A DNA stretch of 64,000 bases from Saccharofermentans sp. (GTDB taxonomy: Bacteria > Bacillota > Clostridia > Saccharofermentanales > Saccharofermentanaceae). How positions within the stretch are numbered: the stretch's first letter is position 1; the number at the start of each line of letters is the position of its first letter. Shown piece after piece: positions 42,141 through 50,242 of the stretch. A program made the position numbers and the translations under genes. The notes beneath the pieces were generated by a model, which saw only the letters and a list, made by a program, of their open reading frames with translations, was not told where the DNA came from and ran no database searches. The stretch is from positions 1 through 64,000 of the forward strand of contig JAILDX010000026.1 of assembly GCA_024688685.1 (NCBI GenBank). The letters run 5' to 3'.

Positions 42141-44723
42141 TCAGCTCCTGATCTTTTTGTCTTTTCTGATTTTACCACAGATCATATACCCTGCAAAAAC
42201 AAGAACTCCGGCCGCACTCAGTATGAGACCTGCAGTGTAATCACCCTCATATCTGAACTCCACACTGTGGTGCCCTGCGGGAACCTTAACTGCCATATAC
42301 TGGATGTTAGCCTGAATAACCTCTGCCTCAGCTCCGTCAATATATGCCTTCCAATGCTCAGAATACGGAGTTGCCACAACATAATACTTCTCATCTTCAC
42401 TGCCGGTATCGAAACCGATCACCGTACCCCTGTCTTCCGTCCTGATAACCTCAGGGGAATCCTCAAACCTCTTCTGCAGGTTTTCACGCGCCATGTCCAT
42501 ATCGATGCAGGCAACGCTTAAGTCACATGTATACGGAGTGTTTGCTTCTGCCTGAAGTACGATTTCATTGACCGCTTCCCCGTGCCATCCCATATTGAGA
42601 ACAAACAGGTGTCTGTCATTAAACCAGTTGGATAACGTATAGTACTGCAGAGCATAATCCTCATCAGTGCCTGAGATGCCTGCCCACAGTGTCAGGAACT
42701 CATCGACACTGTCGCAGTTCAGTCCGTCAAAGATGAGATATGTCTCACTGTTCTCCCTGCCCTCAAAAGATATCGTTGTCTTTCCGCTTTCATCCTTGCT
42801 GATATCGCAGCCGACCTTCCCTGACTCAAGTTCGCAGGAAGCCTGATCAGCATATTCATCCGGAACAACAAGCTTATCTGTGATCAGGATCTGTCTGTCG
42901 ACCGGGTTCAGTTCATTCCAGTAACTCTCGCTGACAGATGAATCGTATGTATAGACCAAAGAAGTATTTATATCATCTCTGTATATGGTATATCCGACAT
43001 CAATGTGTTCTCCGGGTGTGTATCCGTAAGGAAGCGGATTACGTCTTATATCGGACTGGGCGTAGTACGTGCATCCTGCAAGATTGAGAGGGATCGCTGC
43101 CGCATTATATCCGCTGTAATAATAGAGTCTGTATTCCGGCGATCCTATATCAGATCTGAACCGGCCGACGTACGGATTTGCGTTGCTCCAGTAGAACTGC
43201 GTTGATGATACCTGTGCGATCGGAGAAACGTTTTCTGTGAGGATATCACCCGAATATCTGACAGTGCTGTCTTCTTCCAGAGATGCAATGTGCTGAGCCT
43301 CATTGTAATTGTAATAGATATCAAGCCATGGCGAAGATGCAAACTGCTCCATCCACGAAGAGTTATACAGGATCATCAGAGTCAGCTGCGATATTATTAC
43401 GCCGGCCGGCAGAATATAACCTGCAGCCTTACCCTTCTTTATGAAGAACAGCATCAGGAATAAGGCTGCTCCCTCCACCGTCATCACTATTCCGGACACA
43501 CTTTCCATATATATGCTTCCGGCGAGACATACTGCCGAGATAATACTCAGGATAATAAGATCCTTCACACTGAATGCCGAAAACTCTTCCCACAAAACTA
43601 CCAGACCCACACTGCATACGAGAGGGATCGCGAAAGCCCATCTGTTGCTCGGATAAGCAAATCCGTTAAGAATGGAACCGAATATGGGGAAAAGAAGAAT
43701 GATCCCGCTGATCGCTAAGAAAGCCTTAAGCAGTACATTTCCCTTGCGTGCGAAGGCCAGATATATAGCGGCAAGTCCCGGCAGACCCACACCGATAAAG
43801 AGATAATAGGACCAGTATCCTGACACCAGCGACTGCGGTAAAGACAGATAGTATGTCAGCGGATAGAAGATCCCCAGGTTTCCGCCTCCTACCCTGGAAT
43901 CGGAGAGAAACACTTTCGCGACCGGGTAGAGAATGATGCATCCCATGAGAAGACCTGTAACAGACTCCAGTGCAATGACAGCCAGTCTGGTGAGTATATT
44001 TTTTATATCTTTTTTATACAGGACAACGAGCCTCACTGCCACATAGATAACAGTCAGCACAACCATGATGTAGAAGAAGTAGAGATTCGTCAGGGCGCAG
44101 ATAAAAACGACGACCGCCATGAATCCGCGCTTCTTCCCGGCAATGATGAACTCAACTCCGCAAAGGAGCAGCGGCAGGAGTATCATCGGCATAACAAAGA
44201 ACGGGTGCCTTGTAGACATATAGACTATCCAGCCCGAGAACGTGTAGAGGACTGCACCTGCAGTGACCGCGCTGTCCGAAGCCTTTGCTGCCAGTGAACC
44301 TCCGTCAAAGCTCTTGACGAAATACATAAAGGAAAGACCGGACAATATCATCCTGATATAGATTATCAGCTCATAGCAGATATACATTTTGTCACTGCTG
44401 AAGAAAACACTTAACAGTGCAAGCGGATCACCGATGCAGTAGTAGTGGAAAACAGCAAGTATATCGCTTCCCTCACCTATCGCAAGATCCCATTTGGGAA
44501 ACGTAAAGTCTCCCTGAAAGATCCCGCTCAGTATCTCCCTGAGATATGCCGAGTAATATGTCAGAGCAGACAGATGCTGCGAGGCACCGTCCAAATACCA
44601 CACATACACTCTTCCATTAAGCATTATCAGGATCTTAAGTGTGAGCAGGAAAATGACCATGACCAGCATGTAATAAAAGAGCGGCCGGTTCTTTATCTTT
44701 ATTTCTATATTCCTGTTATTCAT
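42141..44723 (-). CDS. YfhO-family membrane glycosyltransferase-like protein
   Basis: YfhO proteins are GT-C-like integral membrane proteins that in Gram-positive bacteria help glycosylate lipoteichoic acid or other envelope polymers. The first luminal loop holds the family marker YLDGASQHL, with FTFPKWDLAIGEGSDIL. About twelve helices run to residue ~465, then an extracellular domain and a last helix near residue 830. Length 860 is normal. No ribosome binding site is found, but TGATATAAT ends six bases before the ATG, so the message may be leaderless. First gene of the operon. Confidence 0.88.
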   Translation of the reverse strand: MNNRNIEIKIKNRPLFYYMLVMVIFLLTLKILIMLNGRVYVWYLDGASQHLSALTYYSAYLREILSGIFQGDFTFPKWDLAIGEGSDILAVFHYYCIGDPLALLSVFFSSDKMYICYELIIYIRMILSGLSFMYFVKSFDGGSLAAKASDSAVTAGAVLYTFSGWIVYMSTRHPFFVMPMILLPLLLCGVEFIIAGKKRGFMAVVVFICALTNLYFFYIMVVLTVIYVAVRLVVLYKKDIKNILTRLAVIALESVTGLLMGCIILYPVAKVFLSDSRVGGGNLGIFYPLTYYLSLPQSLVSGYWSYYLFIGVGLPGLAAIYLAFARKGNVLLKAFLAISGIILLFPIFGSILNGFAYPSNRWAFAIPLVCSVGLVVLWEEFSAFSVKDLIILSIISAVCLAGSIYMESVSGIVMTVEGAALFLMLFFIKKGKAAGYILPAGVIISQLTLMILYNSSWMEQFASSPWLDIYYNYNEAQHIASLEEDSTVRYSGDILTENVSPIAQVSSTQFYWSNANPYVGRFRSDIGSPEYRLYYYSGYNAAAIPLNLAGCTYYAQSDIRRNPLPYGYTPGEHIDVGYTIYRDDINTSLVYTYDSSVSESYWNELNPVDRQILITDKLVVPDEYADQASCELESGKVGCDISKDESGKTTISFEGRENSETYLIFDGLNCDSVDEFLTLWAGISGTDEDYALQYYTLSNWFNDRHLFVLNMGWHGEAVNEIVLQAEANTPYTCDLSVACIDMDMARENLQKRFEDSPEVIRTEDRGTVIGFDTGSEDEKYYVVATPYSEHWKAYIDGAEAEVIQANIQYMAVKVPAGHHSVEFRYEGDYTAGLILSAAGVLVFAGYMICGKIRKDKKIRS

Positions 44724-44729
44724 AAAACC

Positions 44730-44738
44730 ATTATATCA
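44730..44738 (-). promoter_or_regulatory. Extended -10 promoter placed for leaderless start of yfhO operon
   Basis: Minus-strand TGATATAAT (44738-44730) followed by GGTTTT and the ATG at 44723. Confidence 0.55.
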
Positions 44739-44766
44739 TCTATCACTTTAGACATGCGGGGCTTTT

Positions 44767-44801
44767 TGTCTATTGAGACACATGTTGTCCGGGACTACCA
44801 T
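44767..44801 (+). promoter_or_regulatory. Promoter and candidate TetR operator of the YhgE gene
   Basis: TTGAGA (44773-44778), 17-bp spacer and TACCAT (44796-44801) form a fair promoter. TGTCT-ATTG-AGACA (44767-44780) is an inverted repeat over the -35, and GTCC-G-GGAC lies in the spacer (44787-44795). The TetR gene downstream is the natural candidate to bind here; TTTTTGTC also recurs in front of that gene. Confidence 0.5.
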
Positions 44802-44835
44802 AATCCCAGTTAACAAAGCAAAAGGAGTGATAGAA

Positions 44836-47301
44836 ATGGTAAAGAAAGAATGGAGCAGATTGATCCACAATCCTGTCCTGATCATCGTCCTTCTGGCGAT
44901 AATCCTGATTCCTTCCATCTATGCAGGTTTTTTCCTCGCATCCATGTGGGATCCGTATGGCGAACTGGACAAGCTCCCGGTAGCTGTGGTCAATCTCGAT
45001 CAGCCTGTCGAATACGAAGGAAAGACCCTTACAGTGGGCAACGACCTTGTCGATAAGCTTAAGGAAGACATGTCTCTCAACTTCACTTTCACAGACTATG
45101 ACACTGCAGAGAAAGGCCTCGAGGACGGCAAATACTACATGGTTGTAACTATCCCCGAGAATTTCTCTTACTGCGCATCCACGGTAATGGAAGATGAACC
45201 TCAGAAAATGCTTCTCAAGTACGAAACAAACCCCGCCACAAACTATGTAGCCATGAAGCTTTCCGAATCGGCGATGACAAAGATCCAGCTGAGCCTTGAG
45301 GAGAAAGTTACGGAGACCTACACGAGGTCTGTTTTTGAAAAGCTGGACGACATCGGTACAGGTTTCACAGACGCCGCAGACGGTGCGGACCGCCTCCTCG
45401 ACGGTGAGATGCAGTTAACAGACGGCGTAACAGAGCTTAATGACGGTGCGTCGAGACTGGCTGAAGGTGCAGGCAATCTGTCAGACGGTGCAGTAAGGCT
45501 CAACAACGGTATCAGAACACTCGACAACGGAATTAAAGATTACCTTGAAGGAACAACTTCTATTCAGCAGGGTTCCCTCTCATTAAAGAACGGGCTTGCT
45601 GATCTCGGAAACGGTGCTTCAATAGTTTCTTCAGGAGCGTCTGATCTGGCATCCGGAACAGCACAGCTGTCTTCCGGCGCAGGTGCTGTATCACAGGGCG
45701 CTTCTGATCTTTCCAACGGGATCAATAATCTTGCATCACAGCTTCCTGCCTTAGCAAACGGTATCAACAGTCTTGCTTCCGGTTCTTCAAATCTCAATAC
45801 AGGTATCGCAGCATATACAAGCGGCGTCAGTGATGCCGATGAAGGTGCTGCTCAGCTCGCAGGCGGTATGGCTCAGCTGTCAGGCGGCGTGGCTCAGTTG
45901 TCGCAGTCTTCCGAACAGATTTCGGGAAACATCAGCAGCATCTGTCAGATGGCATCTGCCATAAAGACATATGGAGAGGCTTCGCCGTACTCCATGGATG
46001 ATCTTGTCAATGCACTGAACAGTCTCAATGCAGGATATACAACATTTAACAGCTCACTCGGGCAGATAAACACATCATCGGCCGCTCTTTCTGAAGGTGC
46101 TTCCTCACTTAAGGCCGGACTCGATACACTGGACAGCAGCAGCGGCGCGCTCATCGCAGGCGCTTCTGCGGTAAGTACAGGCGCATCACAGATCAACAGC
46201 AGGATACCAGCTCTTTCACAGGGTGTATCACAGCTCGCATCCGGTGCATCTTCCCTGTCTTCAGGAGCTGCCGGTGTAGCAGCAGGAGCATCTCAGGTCA
46301 ACACCGGTGCTCAGAATCTCGCACAGGGTGCAGAAAGCCTCAGCGAGGGTGCCGGCAGTGCTGCTGACGGAGCAAACAGACTTTATGACGGAGTCAACTC
46401 TCTGGTATCACATAACGACGCAATCAGCAGTGGATTCTCAAGCATCTCTTCAGGCGCATCCCGGCTTTCAGATGGTGCTGCAGATCTTCATACAGGTTCC
46501 GATGAACTTGCGAACGGAACCAATACGCTTGCAGATTCGCTCCCTGAATTATCAGACGGAACTACTGAACTCCGCGATGCTCTCGCTGACGGTGCTGACA
46601 GCATCAATAACACGAACAAAGCTGATGCCAATGCAGAGATGTTCGCAAGCCCTGTATCTCTGGAAGAAACAAAAATTACTAACGTAAATGATAACGGTCA
46701 CGCAATGGCTGCATACATGATGTCAGTAGGTCTCTGGGTTGCATCTCTCGCTTTCTGTCTGATGTATCCTCTGACAAAGCATGACGGCATCACATCCGGA
46801 TTCAAGTGGTGGCTGAGCAAGGCAAGTGTGCTCTACCCTATGGCTATCCTCCAGGCGGTGATACTCGTAGCAGTACTTCACTTCACTCTTGGCTTTGAAC
46901 CTGCAAGAATAGGTCAGACTGTATTTGTAGCATGCCTGACGTCCATAGCATTCATGTCGATCATGTATTACTTCAACGTGCTGCTCGGCAAGGTAGGTTC
47001 ATTCCTCATGCTGATCTTTATGGTGCTTCAGCTCGCAGGATCCGCAGGAACATATCCTATAGAGGTATCTGGGCCTCTGGCTCAGGGTCTTAACAGGTTC
47101 ATGCCGTTTACATATACAGTCCAGGCATTCAGAAGCGCCATCGGCGGAGGCGAGCCCTTCCCTGTATGCGTAAGGATCCTCGTCGGAATCTTCGCTGTAT
47201 CCTCTGTGCTTACTATAGTTCTGTTCCTCATCAGAGGCAGAAAGGAACACGAAGGAAGGACTGATCTTTATCACTGGATGGAAGAAAGAGGATTTGCTTG
47301 A
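44836..47301 (+). CDS. YhgE/Pip-type membrane protein with long repeat region
   Basis: The N-terminus has one helix (IIVLLAIILIPSIYAGFFLA) followed by the YhgE/Pip domain (LPVAVVNLDQP, GKYYMVVTIPENFS). Residues ~200-600 are a run of about forty degenerate units of the type LSDGASxL/LASGAxxV, expected to form long extracellular helices. Five or six helices from ~630 to 800 are ABC-2-like. Family members include a phage infection protein and ESX/type VII-like and RND-like neighbours; the role is unknown, probably export. Start 44836 is set by AAAGGAGTG. The TetR gene follows behind a terminator. Confidence 0.88.
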   Translation: MVKKEWSRLIHNPVLIIVLLAIILIPSIYAGFFLASMWDPYGELDKLPVAVVNLDQPVEYEGKTLTVGNDLVDKLKEDMSLNFTFTDYDTAEKGLEDGKYYMVVTIPENFSYCASTVMEDEPQKMLLKYETNPATNYVAMKLSESAMTKIQLSLEEKVTETYTRSVFEKLDDIGTGFTDAADGADRLLDGEMQLTDGVTELNDGASRLAEGAGNLSDGAVRLNNGIRTLDNGIKDYLEGTTSIQQGSLSLKNGLADLGNGASIVSSGASDLASGTAQLSSGAGAVSQGASDLSNGINNLASQLPALANGINSLASGSSNLNTGIAAYTSGVSDADEGAAQLAGGMAQLSGGVAQLSQSSEQISGNISSICQMASAIKTYGEASPYSMDDLVNALNSLNAGYTTFNSSLGQINTSSAALSEGASSLKAGLDTLDSSSGALIAGASAVSTGASQINSRIPALSQGVSQLASGASSLSSGAAGVAAGASQVNTGAQNLAQGAESLSEGAGSAADGANRLYDGVNSLVSHNDAISSGFSSISSGASRLSDGAADLHTGSDELANGTNTLADSLPELSDGTTELRDALADGADSINNTNKADANAEMFASPVSLEETKITNVNDNGHAMAAYMMSVGLWVASLAFCLMYPLTKHDGITSGFKWWLSKASVLYPMAILQAVILVAVLHFTLGFEPARIGQTVFVACLTSIAFMSIMYYFNVLLGKVGSFLMLIFMVLQLAGSAGTYPIEVSGPLAQGLNRFMPFTYTVQAFRSAIGGGEPFPVCVRILVGIFAVSSVLTIVLFLIRGRKEHEGRTDLYHWMEERGFA

Positions 47302-47336
47302 TCTGAGCCTTTCATTTATCATTCATTTCTTTTTGC

Positions 47337-47380
47337 AAAAGGCACTTAAGACCCCGGTCTTAAGTGCCTTTTGATTTTTG
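47337..47380 (+). terminator. Terminator after the YhgE gene
   Basis: Two perfect 17-base arms (47337-47353 and 47356-47372) end in TTTTGATTTTTG. The symmetric A-rich left flank would also stop minus-strand transcripts. Confidence 0.92.
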
Positions 47381-47398
47381 TCAGATTTCCTTTACAAT
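47371..47398 (+). promoter_or_regulatory. Promoter for leaderless TetR-family gene
   Basis: TTGATT (47371-47376), 16-bp spacer and TACAAT (47393-47398). Six bases (TAGGTT) then lead to the ATG at 47405, and no ribosome binding site fits. The -35 overlaps the terminator tail. Confidence 0.6.
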
Positions 47399-47404
47399 TA
47401 GGTT

Positions 47405-47959
47405 ATGTCAGTTAATGCGAAACGATTAATCAAAGATACTTTTATATCACTTCTTGAAGACCGCCCTCTTGCGCAGATTACGGTCAAGGATATTGTCGCT
47501 TCAGCAGGCATTAACCGCAACACTTTCTATTATCATTTCGCAGATCTCCCCGAACTGATAGAAAGTATCGTTATGGATGAGGCTGACCGCCTTGCAAGTT
47601 ATTATCACGATATCGACTCGCTCGAGAGCTGCCTTAATATTGCTATAGAGTTCGCTCTTGCAAACCGCAGGCTTGCGCTTCATCTATTTAACTCTAACAA
47701 CAGGGATATTTTCGAGCAGTATTTTCTTAAGATAAGCGAGGATGTGATCCGTAAATATTTTAATGATCTGTTTGGTGAGTTTAATATCGCTGATCGCGAT
47801 AGGGAAATCCTGATTACCTACTATAAGTGTCTGCTTTTTGGTCTTATCGTCAACTGGATGCAGACAGGCATGACATCAGATATAAAGAAAGACTTTGCGC
47901 GTCTTACGGAGATCTACTCCGGCATTCCTGAAGAGATCGTAAGAAGAATATCTTCATAA
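47405..47959 (+). CDS. TetR-family transcriptional regulator
   Basis: Residues ~8-55 form the DNA-binding helix-turn-helix, IKDTFISLLEDRPLAQITVK then DIVASAGINRNTFYYHFADL, the typical TetR signature. The remaining 125 residues are a ligand/dimerisation domain of the short TetR_C type seen near YhgE genes. It lies 100 bp after the YhgE gene in the same direction and likely represses it. Length 184 is normal. The start lacks a ribosome binding site but has a close promoter, suggesting low-level leaderless expression. Confidence 0.9.
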   Translation: MSVNAKRLIKDTFISLLEDRPLAQITVKDIVASAGINRNTFYYHFADLPELIESIVMDEADRLASYYHDIDSLESCLNIAIEFALANRRLALHLFNSNNRDIFEQYFLKISEDVIRKYFNDLFGEFNIADRDREILITYYKCLLFGLIVNWMQTGMTSDIKKDFARLTEIYSGIPEEIVRRISS

Positions 47960-47965
47960 AATGAA

Positions 47966-48004
47966 TAACGCTCTGATTGCGGTGCAGTCAGAGCGTTAAC
48001 TTTA
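47966..48004. terminator. Bidirectional terminator between TetR gene and tRNA-Gly
   Basis: TAACGCTCTGA (47966-47976) pairs with TCAGAGCGTTA (47988-47998); ACTTTATT follows on the plus strand. It can end both the TetR transcript and the oppositely directed tRNA transcript. Confidence 0.75.
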
Positions 48005-48005
48005 T

Positions 48006-48080
48006 TGGAGCGGGATACGAGATTCGAACTCGCGACTTTCACCTTGGCAAGGTGACACTCTACCACTGAGTTAATCCCGC
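48006..48080 (-). tRNA. tRNA-Gly (anticodon GCC)
   Basis: The minus strand folds as a tRNA: acceptor arms GCGGGAT and ATCCCGC, D-arm with CAGTGGTAGA, anticodon loop with GCC between CACCT/AGGTG arms, and the T-loop GTTCGAATC. The terminal TCCA includes an encoded CCA. It reads glycine codons GGC and GGU. Confidence 0.96.
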
Positions 48081-48093
48081 GTACAGCTTTAGT

Positions 48094-48122
48094 ATTATAT
48101 GTTCGGACAATTGATTTGTCAA
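48094..48122 (-). promoter_or_regulatory. Consensus promoter of tRNA-Gly
   Basis: Minus-strand TTGACA (48117-48122), 17-bp spacer and TATAAT (48094-48099): both hexamers exact. The start of transcription would be a few bases before the tRNA. Confidence 0.9.
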
Positions 48123-48132
48123 TAACAAATTT

Positions 48133-48160
48133 AAAAGGGGATCGCACAAGTGCGATCCCC
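48133..48160 (-). terminator. Terminator of the minor prepilin transcript
   Basis: GGGGATCGCAC and GTGCGATCCCC (48137-48160) form an 11-bp stem with an AA loop, followed on the minus strand by TTTTAAATTTG, 25 bp after the last prepilin gene. Confidence 0.88.
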
Positions 48161-48184
48161 CTGTTATTCATTCTATTATCTCAA

Positions 48185-48802
48185 TTAAGAAGGAGTGAAC
48201 TCCAGATATGCACTTTGATCGGCCGGATATACCGCACCGTTTGTATTTGTTTTAAGTGCGGGGTTGCTAACAACGAAACTACCATTATCAAAGTGAGGCA
48301 GATATACAGAGCTTGTATATGCTGACTTAACAACTCCGGGGCTGTAGTAGTTATCTACAACATATACTGTGTATGTAACTACCTTTGTTGCACTGTTCCA
48401 GTCGAATGACATGTAGATCTTCCACTTATCAACCGGAGTAGATGTTCCTGAAGGAATTACCTTCAACTGTGAACATGTGAATACCGGAGTAGTAGCGCCG
48501 CCTTCAACAGACTTAAGGAGAGCCTGCTCTGTGCCGTTAAGACCGATCTTCCATGTAATCTTCTTCTTGGATCCTGCAAAAACAGAGTTATCCTGAACAC
48601 TTGCAAGGAATGAGTTCTCAAAGCCTCTTGCAAAGAGCATCGCATAGTCGGTTGAGTCATCCGAGTTAAATGTATTGAGATAAGAATCCTTGATAGCAAA
48701 TACCAATGTGTAAAGGCAGCCGCTGACGATCGCAATGATCGCAAGAGACAACATCATCTCAACGAGAGTGAATCCCTTTTTGCTCTTATTAACCATTCTC
48801 AT
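48185..48802 (-). CDS. Minor prepilin (type II pseudopilin J/PilW-like)
   Basis: The class III signal peptide MRMVNKSKKGFTLVEM has the cleavage site G-F with Glu at +5, then a hydrophobic helix (LSLAIIAIVSGCLYTLVF). The 190-residue globular part has the larger size of initiating minor pilins. GGAGG stands ten bases before the ATG; a second ATG two codons later is possible. It is third in the minor prepilin group and would be processed by the PilD encoded at the other end of the locus. Role in fibre initiation is inference. Confidence 0.85.
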   Translation of the reverse strand: MRMVNKSKKGFTLVEMMLSLAIIAIVSGCLYTLVFAIKDSYLNTFNSDDSTDYAMLFARGFENSFLASVQDNSVFAGSKKKITWKIGLNGTEQALLKSVEGGATTPVFTCSQLKVIPSGTSTPVDKWKIYMSFDWNSATKVVTYTVYVVDNYYSPGVVKSAYTSSVYLPHFDNGSFVVSNPALKTNTNGAVYPADQSAYLEFTPS

Positions 48803-48846
48803 ATGTTAGCATCCTCCAAACTGTAATAATAAGGGAAATCATCTCA

Positions 48847-49536
48847 TCATGTTGATGATGATGTCGCTGAAGATGCGTCAGTAACCTGAGCAATCCAGCC
48901 TACATTATTGATATCACCTGTAAATGTAGTGTCTGCCAATGCTTCATTAACTGCTGCCTCATTCCTCCACCAACGCTGCCATGAACCTGAAACATATCTC
49001 AGATAGATGAAGCAGTTGCCGTATGAAGCTGATGATGTATTAGCTGCGTCCGAAGCATTTGCTCCGATAACAGTAGGTCTGAAATAGAAAGATGTTCTGT
49101 TATTAGCATAAGAACCGTCTGAGCCTGTACCTGCTTCCCATGTCTCTGCAACTGAGCGGTAACCGTTATTATTTGCAGCAGCAGCACCATCATTAGCTTT
49201 GAACAAACGAACTGTGAACTTATTGCCGGGAACACTTGCGATTGTCTGATCCAGAGAGATCTCAACCTCACCTGCAGAGTTTGCATATGAAGGAAGACTG
49301 CGGAATGCAGCTCTGTCAGACTTAACAGCTTTTGCAATGTTGGTCAGTACCTTATCATAGTTAGCTGCCGCTGTAGATGCATAAACTGACGTATGGAAAG
49401 AATATGACATCGTTGCCGCAAAACCATTCATCATCATTGTCGTCATTACAAGCATGATCGCAATTGACAAAACGACCTCGAGCAATGTGAAACCGGTCTT
49501 AGAACTCTTCTTTTTAAATAATCTGATCCTCTTCAT
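48847..49536 (-). CDS. Minor prepilin (PilV-like)
   Basis: The signal peptide is KKKSSKTGFTLLEVVLSIAI, with the G-F cleavage site and Glu at +5, after the start MKRIRLF. The 49536 start follows GAGGAGTG; a longer frame to 49581 has no support. The C-terminal 190 residues are globular and rich in Asn, Ser and Ala, with DATFTGDINNVGWIAQVTDA. It lies 13 bp after the small prepilin gene. Length 229. Probably part of the pilus tip. Confidence 0.85.
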   Translation of the reverse strand: MKRIRLFKKKSSKTGFTLLEVVLSIAIMLVMTTMMMNGFAATMSYSFHTSVYASTAAANYDKVLTNIAKAVKSDRAAFRSLPSYANSAGEVEISLDQTIASVPGNKFTVRLFKANDGAAAANNNGYRSVAETWEAGTGSDGSYANNRTSFYFRPTVIGANASDAANTSSASYGNCFIYLRYVSGSWQRWWRNEAAVNEALADTTFTGDINNVGWIAQVTDASSATSSST

Positions 49537-49549
49537 ATAATCACACTCC

Positions 49550-49765
49550 TCAGAAACCATAGCTTGCGAGTTTTGATTCACTCATACTGATATTATTCTT
49601 AGCAGCATTGACCTCGTCGCTGACAGAGTCCTGCGCATCCTGAGCTCTCTGAATATAGGTAGAGACACTAAGTGCTGTAACACTGGCCAATATAACTATG
49701 ATGCATAATACTACGACCAACTCAACCAGCGTGAAGCCTTTTTTATTCTTTGATAGTCTTCGCAT
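49550..49765 (-). CDS. Small minor prepilin, 71 aa
   Basis: MRRLSKNKKGFTLVELVVVL has the G-F site and Glu at +5. Only about 40 residues follow the helix, ending SESKLASYGF, so there is almost no globular head. It resembles the major pilin of the locus in size and leader but differs in its C-terminus. GGAGG precedes the ATG, and a promoter with TTGAAA and TATAAT lies upstream, behind the terminator of the major pilin gene. Confidence 0.85.
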   Translation of the reverse strand: MRRLSKNKKGFTLVELVVVLCIIVILASVTALSVSTYIQRAQDAQDSVSDEVNAAKNNISMSESKLASYGF

Positions 49766-49801
49766 AGACAGCCTCCATTACATATACTCTTAATTAGTAT
49801 G

Positions 49802-49830
49802 ATTATACTTTGGAATTGACAAATTTTCAA
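49802..49830 (-). promoter_or_regulatory. Promoter of the minor prepilin genes
   Basis: Minus-strand TTGAAA (49825-49830), 17-bp spacer, TATAAT (49802-49807). It restarts transcription after the major pilin terminator. Confidence 0.75.
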
Positions 49831-49865
49831 CAACAAATTTACAATTTGTTCAAATTTGCGGAAAC

Positions 49866-49895
49866 AAAAAGTACGGCGGGGAATTCCCGCCGTAC
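49866..49895 (-). terminator. Terminator of the major pilin gene
   Basis: GTACGGCGGG and CCCGCCGTAC (49871-49895) form a 10-bp GC-rich stem, followed on the minus strand by TTTTTGTTT. Confidence 0.93.
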
Positions 49896-49926
49896 CGTTC
49901 CAACTTAGTCGTCTAAATCCTAAGGA

Positions 49927-50127
49927 TTAGAGCTGAGCGTCGATCTCAGATACAGCCTTAGATACTGACCAATTGTGCAAGCTTACAGAAGAAGCTGCCT
50001 TCTTTGCTCTGCCGATGTATGTACCGATGCTGAGTGCGAGAACTGCAGCAAGGATAACGATGATAGCGATAACGAGAACCATCTCGACGAGAGTAAAGCC
50101 CTTCTTTGTCTTCTGAATCTTCTTCAT
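49927..50127 (-). CDS. pilA: Probable major type IV pilin, 66 aa
   Basis: The leader MKKIQKTKKGFTLVEMVLVI carries the prepilin site with Glu at +5; the hydrophobic helix is followed by IGRAKKAASSVSLHNWSVSK and a short acidic end. The mature pilin would have about 56 residues, nearly all helix, far below the usual 130-160, so the fibre could be thin. Own promoter, AAGGAGG ribosome binding site and strong terminator point to high, separate expression. It lies between the pilO gene and the minor prepilins. The pilA label is by position and expression signals. Confidence 0.8.
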   Translation of the reverse strand: MKKIQKTKKGFTLVEMVLVIAIIVILAAVLALSIGTYIGRAKKAASSVSLHNWSVSKAVSEIDAQL

Positions 50128-50167
50128 GGTTGTTTCCTCCTTAAAGGTTTATTGAGTTTGTAGCTTA

Positions 50168-50195
50168 AGTATAACACCATTTTATAATTTTGCAA
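50168..50195 (-). promoter_or_regulatory. Promoter of the major pilin gene
   Basis: Minus-strand TTGCAA (50190-50195), 16-bp spacer, and TGTTATACT with extended -10 (TATACT at 50168-50173). Confidence 0.7.
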
Positions 50196-50242
50196 TACTT
50201 TTTCACATTTTTTTCACAATTTTTCAAAATTGCGAAAGATGA

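Noticed and set aside
45360..46640. Repetitive DNA that at first looks like a tandem repeat or CRISPR-like array
   Set aside because: The units are degenerate in DNA and reflect protein-level LSDGA/LASGA repeats within the YhgE-type gene; there are no constant repeats with unique spacers.
50196..50242. Repeated TTTTTCACA-like motifs before the major pilin promoter
   Set aside because: AT-rich upstream element-like sequence is common before strong promoters; no precise repeat unit can be defined.
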